A DNA stretch of 64,000 bases, from assembly GCF_015679185.1 (NCBI RefSeq), contig NZ_CP064939.1:2418001-2482000 (forward strand), given 5' to 3'. The position numbers and the translations under genes were made by a program. Under the pieces are notes generated by a model, which was not told the DNA's origin, did no database searches, and saw only the letters and a list, made by a program, of their open reading frames with translations. The DNA comes from Pedobacter endophyticus (GTDB lineage Bacteria > Bacteroidota > Bacteroidia > Sphingobacteriales > Sphingobacteriaceae). Positions 59,033-64,000 of the stretch are shown in pieces. Within the stretch, counting starts at the first letter, position 1. The number at the start of each line of letters is the position of its first letter.

Positions 59033-59326
59033 TTGCACTGGCATTCAGGTTCCTTGCACTGGCACTCGTGTTCTTTGCACTGGCATTCATGTTCTTTGCA
59101 CTGGCATTCATGTTCCTTGCACTGGCATTCAGGCTCATTGCACTGGCATTCAGGTTCATTGCACTGGCATTCAGGTTCCTTGCACTGGCATTCAGGTTCA
59201 TCGCACTGGCACTCAGGTTCCTTGCACTGGCATTCAGGTTCATTGCACTGGCATTCATGTTCTTTGCACTGGCATTCAGGTTCATTGCACTGGCATTCAG
59301 GTTCCTTGCACTGGCATTCATGTTCT
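59033..59326. repeat. Fourteen tandem copies of a 21-bp repeat
   Basis: Unit TTGCACTGGCATTCAGGTTC plus one variable base; 14 head-to-tail copies, exactly 21 bases each, differing mainly at positions 12-21. Because 21 is a multiple of three and the unit has no stop, several frames on both strands stay open, but no start or coding context supports a protein. Part of the 659-base gap between pgmB and the next gene. Confidence 0.97.
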
Positions 59327-59499
59327 TTGCAGAGCCACCCCAACCCTCCCCGAAGGAGAGCGGGTGACTTGTCGCTTTAGTCTTGTTGCTTTAAACCTCT
59401 CCCTGTTAGTGTCAGCAGCATTTTTGTCTTTACATCCCTTCCGAAGAAGTGGGAAGGGAAAGCAAAGGCAGTGCGTTTAACGCAAACGTTCATAGGGAG

Positions 59500-59555
59500 A
59501 GGTCTTGTCTTCGGACTTTCGGACCTCCCGACTTTCGGACTTCCCGACTTTCGGA
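59500..59555. repeat. TTTCGGACTTCCCGAC repeats
   Basis: Three to four copies of CTTTCGGAC(C/T)TCCCGAC next to the 3' end of the GH13 gene. Confidence 0.65.
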
Positions 59556-61475
59556 CTACCCTAACTCCAGCACCAACGTTGTTTTTGCAGGCACCTTAAT
59601 TTCTTTTATCGCACTGGTTTCGCCTGTAATTACATTTTTTGCGGTCGTAGTGCCATTTATGCGTTCTGCAAAGCGATCGGTATTTAAAGTTTTCTCCTTA
59701 TCGGTATTATTTACAACAACCATTACCGTACCTTTTGCGGCGGCGTTGTACCTAAAATACACATAAATATCATCTTCGGGTACAAACTGCATTAGCTTTC
59801 CGGTTTGTAGCGCAAGGCTGTTTTTGCGGAAGTTGGCCAGGGTTTTTACGAAGTTGAACGCCTCGTTTTCTTTATTGGTTCTGCCATCAGCGATGAACTT
59901 ATCTTTTTTATCGCCATCCCATCCGCCAGGAAAATCCGAGCGAACCAAACCATCGGGATTAGAAAAGTTCTTCATCAAAATCTCTGTTCCGTAATACATT
60001 TGCGGAATGCCACGCATGGTTAGCAAAATCGCCATACCCATTTTATACTTATCAAAATCTTCGTTTACCACCGAGTAAAAGCGGCTCATATCGTGATTAT
60101 CTAAAGCGATGCAATTCAAGGTTGGGTCTTTATACATAAAATCGTGCGCTACTACATCGTACAAACGATTTACGCCATCTGTCCAGCCATTTTTACCGTT
60201 TACCGTTTCATAAATTGCATCCTTTACCGCCATATCAGTAATGCCGGGCAAATGCGTATCGAAACCACGGTTTACCGTATTTCCGCCCGCAAAGTAAGCC
60301 TGATTGGCTACGCCATTTACAAAGGTTTCGCCGAAAACAGACAGATTAGGAAACTCTGTCTTCAGTTTTATCGCCCAATCGGCCATATATTCTGGGTCGT
60401 TATAAGGATAAGTGTCCAATCGTAAACCATCAATTCCTGCATATTCAATCCACCAGATGTGGTTTTGCGTCAGGTAATTTTGCACAAAAGGATTCGATTC
60501 ATTTAAATCGGGCATAGAGGGCACAAACCAACCGTCGAGCATTTTTTTGCGATCGGCGGCCGACGCGTGGGTGTCCATCACCGTTTGATCGCGGTAACTG
60601 GTCTGCGTGTATTTCGGCCACTGGTGCACCCAGCTCTTCATTGGCAAATCTTTAAAAAACCAATGCCCCGTGCCGATGTGGTTGTGCACAATATCTTTAA
60701 TTACCTTCATGCCTTTAGCATGAGCGGTTTCTACATATTTTTTATAAAGTTCGTTAGTTCCGTAACGCGGATCTATTTTATAATGATCGGTTGCTGCATA
60801 ACCGTGATAAGAGGCACGCGGCATATCATTTTCAATCTCCGGAGTCATCCATACGGTTGTAATCCCAAGATCTTTTAAATAATCTAAATGATTAATTACC
60901 CCTTCAATGTCGCCACCGTGGCGGTAATACATGCTATCGCGGTTGAGTGCTGTTTCGGTTAATCCCTGAACAACATCGTTGCTTTTGTCGCCATTCGAGA
61001 AACGATCCGGCATCAGCAAGTAAATAAAATCTTTTTGTGTTACCCCCTGAATTCTGTCTGCACTTTTATTGCGGTTCTTTAGTTCGTAGGTATAACTGAA
61101 TGTCTTTTTACCCTTAACAGCAAAATGAATTGGGAACGATCCCGCTTTTACTGTTGAAGAAAGTGTTAAATCCAAAAACAAATAATTTGGGTTTTCAACT
61201 TTGTTAACCTTAACGAGCTTTACGCCCGGATAGGTTAATGAAACAGTGCTCGAAGCAATATTTTCGCCATGAACAAGCAACTGTAATTTTGGGTTGTGCA
61301 TGCCCGTGTACCAAAACATCGGCTCGATACGCTCCAGTTTCTGGGCGAAGAGATTTGTAATTGACGAAATGACAAAGGCTACGACAATAAATAGATTTTT
61401 TCCAAGCTTAGGAAAAGAATGAGTTTGAGCATTAAACGACAGCGCCTGATTGGTATGGTTTTGGGATTTGATCAT
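59556..61475 (-). CDS. Periplasmic GH13 enzyme, cyclomaltodextrinase/neopullulanase type (SusA-like)
   Basis: A 639-residue exported GH13 enzyme. Signal segment at about residues 26-44 (NLFIVVAFVISSITNLFAQ) after a 25-residue polar start; N-terminal domain (about 46-135; IEPMFWYTGMHNPKLQLLVH) as in cyclomaltodextrinase N; barrel with DIVHNH, GLRLDTYPY (nucleophile Asp354), VFGETFVNG (acid/base Glu383) and LDNHDMSR (Asp462); C-terminal beta domain (about 560-639). This layout is that of SusA, which cleaves maltodextrins in the periplasm. It follows SusE by 64 bases, with a weak hairpin between. Confidence 0.93.
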   Translation of the reverse strand: MIKSQNHTNQALSFNAQTHSFPKLGKNLFIVVAFVISSITNLFAQKLERIEPMFWYTGMHNPKLQLLVHGENIASSTVSLTYPGVKLVKVNKVENPNYLFLDLTLSSTVKAGSFPIHFAVKGKKTFSYTYELKNRNKSADRIQGVTQKDFIYLLMPDRFSNGDKSNDVVQGLTETALNRDSMYYRHGGDIEGVINHLDYLKDLGITTVWMTPEIENDMPRASYHGYAATDHYKIDPRYGTNELYKKYVETAHAKGMKVIKDIVHNHIGTGHWFFKDLPMKSWVHQWPKYTQTSYRDQTVMDTHASAADRKKMLDGWFVPSMPDLNESNPFVQNYLTQNHIWWIEYAGIDGLRLDTYPYNDPEYMADWAIKLKTEFPNLSVFGETFVNGVANQAYFAGGNTVNRGFDTHLPGITDMAVKDAIYETVNGKNGWTDGVNRLYDVVAHDFMYKDPTLNCIALDNHDMSRFYSVVNEDFDKYKMGMAILLTMRGIPQMYYGTEILMKNFSNPDGLVRSDFPGGWDGDKKDKFIADGRTNKENEAFNFVKTLANFRKNSLALQTGKLMQFVPEDDIYVYFRYNAAAKGTVMVVVNNTDKEKTLNTDRFAERINGTTTAKNVITGETSAIKEIKVPAKTTLVLELG

Positions 61476-61497
61476 GCTGAAACTTTAGAGATTAAAA

Positions 61498-61524
61498 GCC
61501 CTGTAGCAAGGAACACTACAGGGC
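61498..61524 (-). terminator. Weak hairpin between SusE and GH13 genes
   Basis: GCCCTGTAG / CTACAGGGC stem with a 9-base loop, followed on the minus strand by only four T. It may act as a partial terminator that lowers expression of downstream genes. Confidence 0.5.
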
Positions 61525-61539
61525 ATGTTATTAAATAGT

Positions 61540-62556
61540 TTAGTTTTTAACTATGGTTGCTTTGTTAGCCGCTACATCTAAGGTAATAGTATAATTTCCT
61601 GCAGCCGTTATTTTAATATTGTCGCCACCAGCTGTTAAAGCAGCAGGACTACCGCCTAAGTTAGTTTTCCAATCATGCTGGAAACGGAACTTCATTTCTC
61701 CAACGCCTAAAGCTGTTTTTAAGATATAGAAATTAGACTTTCCATCATTAGTTCCTTTCATATCGGTATCCGTTGCCCAGCCACCAGCGGTTGCATCACC
61801 AATAATCGACCATTCATTTGGTGTACCAAAAACAATGGTTTTCTTATTTAAATCAACAGTAACCTGCTTAACAATTGCGGCAGGCGATTTTAAGTTATCT
61901 CCAGCAGATGTACTGATTGAACCTGAACCTGCGTCGCCATAAGCAACATCCCATTTTTTTGCAGGGGTAATTTTAAACTCTAAATTACCTTCGGTGTAAG
62001 CAATCATTCCGGTATAAACGCCATCACTCGATAGAGAAATTAAACTATCAGCTGTAGATGGATTCCATCCCTGATAAGCACCCGGCACATAAATCCATGC
62101 CGAAGCCAAATATGGAGTAGCACTTAAAGTAATGACATTAGAGTAAGTTAAATCGTTAACCGCAGCGCCCGATTTTAAGCGAACTTCTATCTGTGCTGCT
62201 TCATTCACTTTACCCCCTAAAGCCAAAATCATGTTGTTAAAATCGGCAATGGTTGGTGCATAGGTTTTACTTGTAACCACAACCTCTCTTACCGGATCGA
62301 AATTTTTGCCTTTTAAGCCGAACTGCAAAGTGGAAGTAACCGGAACTACATAGCCCGATGAAGTGGCCAAAGGATAAGTTAACTGTAATGCTTCTTTTGT
62401 GCCATTGGCCTGAACCAAATTTATTGTTGTTGCCGAAGCAGTAAGTGTTCCTGCTGGTTCAACATTCGAAACCGTTTGGGTTTCGTCTTTTTTACACGAC
62501 CAAAGCGATAATGCCATGAAGCAAAGCGCTAAGGTTTTAAATATTGTTGATTTCAT
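61540..62556 (-). CDS. SusE/SusF family outer-membrane lipoprotein
   Basis: A 338-residue lipoprotein (lipobox LWSC, Cys20) with the SusE N-terminal domain (about residues 35-150) and SusF/SusE starch-binding-type modules after it: SAWIYVPGAYQGWNPSTADS, LEFKITPAKKWDVAYGDA, and EWSIIGDATAGGWATDTDMK with MKFRFQHDWKTNLGG. Trp and other aromatic residues in these modules are typical of starch contacts. It holds starch at the cell surface. It starts 19 bases after SusD and is co-transcribed with it. Confidence 0.92.
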   Translation of the reverse strand: MKSTIFKTLALCFMALSLWSCKKDETQTVSNVEPAGTLTASATTINLVQANGTKEALQLTYPLATSSGYVVPVTSTLQFGLKGKNFDPVREVVVTSKTYAPTIADFNNMILALGGKVNEAAQIEVRLKSGAAVNDLTYSNVITLSATPYLASAWIYVPGAYQGWNPSTADSLISLSSDGVYTGMIAYTEGNLEFKITPAKKWDVAYGDAGSGSISTSAGDNLKSPAAIVKQVTVDLNKKTIVFGTPNEWSIIGDATAGGWATDTDMKGTNDGKSNFYILKTALGVGEMKFRFQHDWKTNLGGSPAALTAGGDNIKITAAGNYTITLDVAANKATIVKN

Positions 62557-62575
62557 ATCTTATTCACTATTAAGA

Positions 62576-64000
62576 TTAATAACCTGTATTTTGAACCAAG
62601 TTGGGATTAGCAATTAGATCTGCTAATGGAAGTGGGTAAAGATTGCGATAAGCCGGTAATGCTGTACCCGCCTGTGTACCGCCTTTGTATGGCCAAATGT
62701 AAGTTGAGCCGGCAAACTTGTCAAAACGAATTAAATCGGTACGGCGATGGCCTTCCCAATACAATTCGCGTGCACGCTCATCCAGGTAAAAGTCGGTAGT
62801 TAAAGCAGCCGCAACCAAATCGCCCGATGCATTGCCATAAGCACGTCGACGCAATAAATTGACGTAAGTTAGCGCTTGTCCAGCCGTACCACCAGAACCG
62901 CCACGGGCAACCGCTTCTCCGTAAATCAGGTATTGCTCAGCCAAACGGAACAAAGGAAAATCTACCGATGCAAAAGTACCGTTAAGGGTTCTGCCCGGAG
63001 CATTAGAAGAAGTAATGTTCTTAAATTTGGTTACGCGTAATCCATCTGTGAACTCGCCAACAGCATCAACCGCCTTTTTCGTTCCGAAGAAAACACCACG
63101 CTTATCTAACGATCCGTTTGCATCAGGGAATAAGTTTGGCAAGTTCGGACGGGTTCTGTTTCCGCCCCAACCACCACCGGGTACACCATAAGAAGTTGGA
63201 TTCATATCAGCGTTAATTGCCGCGTTAATGATGTACGTCGTACCACCGTTGTTGGTTCCGTTTATACCATCGTAATTGATGGTTAAAATGTTTTCTGTGT
63301 TATTAACGTTGTTATCTGCCCTGAACAAATCCATGTAGTTGGCTTTTAGCGAATAACCCGCAGCAATTACCTTGCTCGAATAAGTAATCGCCTCAGTATA
63401 TTTTGCGGTACCTGAATAAACCTGTGCGTTTAAATACAATCTGGCTAGCAAAGCCCAGTCTGCTGCTTTATCGGCACGACCATACTCGTTGCTACGTGGT
63501 TCGGCCAGATCAGCCTCGATGGCTTTCAACTCCGATTCTACATAAGTGAACAAGGCTCCTCGCTGAATTTGTTTCGGGTTTACCTTACCAATGGCATCAT
63601 CTTCGGTAATAAACGGCGGGTTACCAAAAGCATCTAACAATACCCAGTATTGAAAGGCACGTAAAAACCGGGCTTCTGCACGGTAACGTGTAATTGCAGT
63701 TGCATCGGCACCTGTGATGTTGCGGCTCGCCAGTTTCTCAGGTGTGCTTTCACGAAGAAATTCGTTACAGAAAGTAATCTGTAGAATACTTCTTGAATAT
63801 AAACCACGCAAAAACTGATTATCTGGCGTTGGCATGCCATAATCCAATTCTGGAATACCCACATCGCCCCATGCGCAGATTGCCTCATCGGTAGTCAGCT
63901 CCTGGGTCATCCAAAACAGCCTTAAAAAATCGGCGAAGCCCGAGTTCAATCCGCCAACATCACTTGATTCGGCACCTTGAGGACTTGTTAATGCATAAGT
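62576..64000 (-). CDS. SusD/RagB family starch-binding lipoprotein, C-terminal part
   Basis: The 474 visible residues are the mature C-terminal portion of a SusD-type protein; the frame is open through base 64000, so the start and lipobox are outside the window. Motifs: DEAICAWGDVGIPELDYG, YRAEARFLRAFQYWVLLDAF, RADKAADWALLARLYLNAQV, then FRLAEQYLIYGEAVARGG and DERARELYWEGHRRTDLIRF near the end. The helix FLRAFQYWVLLDAFGNPPF is the TPR segment common to SusD. With SusE and the GH13 genes behind it, the locus is a starch/maltodextrin utilisation system. A SusC gene is expected just beyond the window. Confidence 0.93.
   Translation of the reverse strand, partial: TYALTSPQGAESSDVGGLNSGFADFLRLFWMTQELTTDEAICAWGDVGIPELDYGMPTPDNQFLRGLYSRSILQITFCNEFLRESTPEKLASRNITGADATAITRYRAEARFLRAFQYWVLLDAFGNPPFITEDDAIGKVNPKQIQRGALFTYVESELKAIEADLAEPRSNEYGRADKAADWALLARLYLNAQVYSGTAKYTEAITYSSKVIAAGYSLKANYMDLFRADNNVNNTENILTINYDGINGTNNGGTTYIINAAINADMNPTSYGVPGGGWGGNRTRPNLPNLFPDANGSLDKRGVFFGTKKAVDAVGEFTDGLRVTKFKNITSSNAPGRTLNGTFASVDFPLFRLAEQYLIYGEAVARGGSGGTAGQALTYVNLLRRRAYGNASGDLVAAALTTDFYLDERARELYWEGHRRTDLIRFDKFAGSTYIWPYKGGTQAGTALPAYRNLYPLPLADLIANPNLVQNTGY

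Noticed and set aside
59033..59326. Sigma-54 promoter elements (TTGCA and TGGCA words)
   Set aside because: The order and spacing of the two words do not fit the -24/-12 consensus; they result from the repeat unit.
58880..59380. Long overlapping ORFs on both strands across the 21-bp repeat (Cys/Glu-rich or Ala/Ser/Asn-rich repeat proteins)
   Set aside because: The 21-base unit is a multiple of three and lacks stops, so several frames stay open by construction; there is no credible start, signal or flanking coding sequence.

Overview
The window looks like a chromosomal segment of a Bacteroidota bacterium of the Sphingobacteriaceae, most likely Pedobacter or a close relative. The reasons are the SusC/SusD/SusE proteins, an ECF sigma/FecR pair feeding a SusC with an STN domain, bacillithiol synthase BshA, DUF2723 membrane proteins, TAnnTTTG-type -7 promoter boxes, and intergenic DNA full of short palindromic repeats. 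No rRNA genes, CRISPR arrays or phage genes were seen. One tRNA (Gln, TTG) is present.

Layout. 1-1107 is the 5' part of gcvP. 1.3-3.1 kb holds a small cassette (DUF4282 protein, lipoprotein, YiiX-like papain-fold lipoprotein) with a dispersed repeat on both sides. 3.2-15.7 kb is mixed housekeeping and metabolism: EamA transporter, pdxJ, lactonase, PhyH dioxygenase, DnaJ-KTSC protein, GH35 beta-galactosidase, bshA, tilS. 15.8-23.2 kb is an envelope block: an OstA/LptA-like protein, rdgB, two SurA-type proteins and a MoxR ATPase. 23.6-29.8 kb carries a serine hydrolase, an amidohydrolase, pth, rplY, prs and tRNA-Gln, all on the minus strand. 30.0-36.5 kb holds two tandem DUF2723 paralogues. 36.7-37.9 kb is a RAYT transposase with its REP/REPIN repeats, followed by accA and an SPFH protein. 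40.3-49.2 kb is a sigma/FecR/SusC/SusD uptake locus with a 2-kb repeat array between sigma and anti-sigma genes. 49.5-64 kb is a starch/maltose utilisation locus read from right to left: SusD (cut by the window end), SusE, periplasmic GH13, beta-phosphoglucomutase, GH65 phosphorylase, GH13 lipoprotein, MFS transporter, second GH13 lipoprotein.

How the starch genes fit together (inference from families): SusCDE bind and import malto-oligosaccharides, exported GH13 enzymes cut them, the MFS protein carries maltose into the cytoplasm, GH65 splits it with phosphate into glucose and beta-glucose-1-phosphate, and PgmB converts the latter into glucose-6-phosphate.

The most unusual part is 46.57-48.56 kb: nine short palindromic units, plus two almost identical 417-bp versions of the same unit whose interior carries an intact GIY-YIG nuclease gene. 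The ends of unit and gene-bearing element are the same imperfect inverted repeat. This resembles the RAYT/REP relationship, which is itself present 9 kb away, but uses a different nuclease family. Related ends occur elsewhere in the window. Family names are from recognition of the translated sequences; no database search was run.
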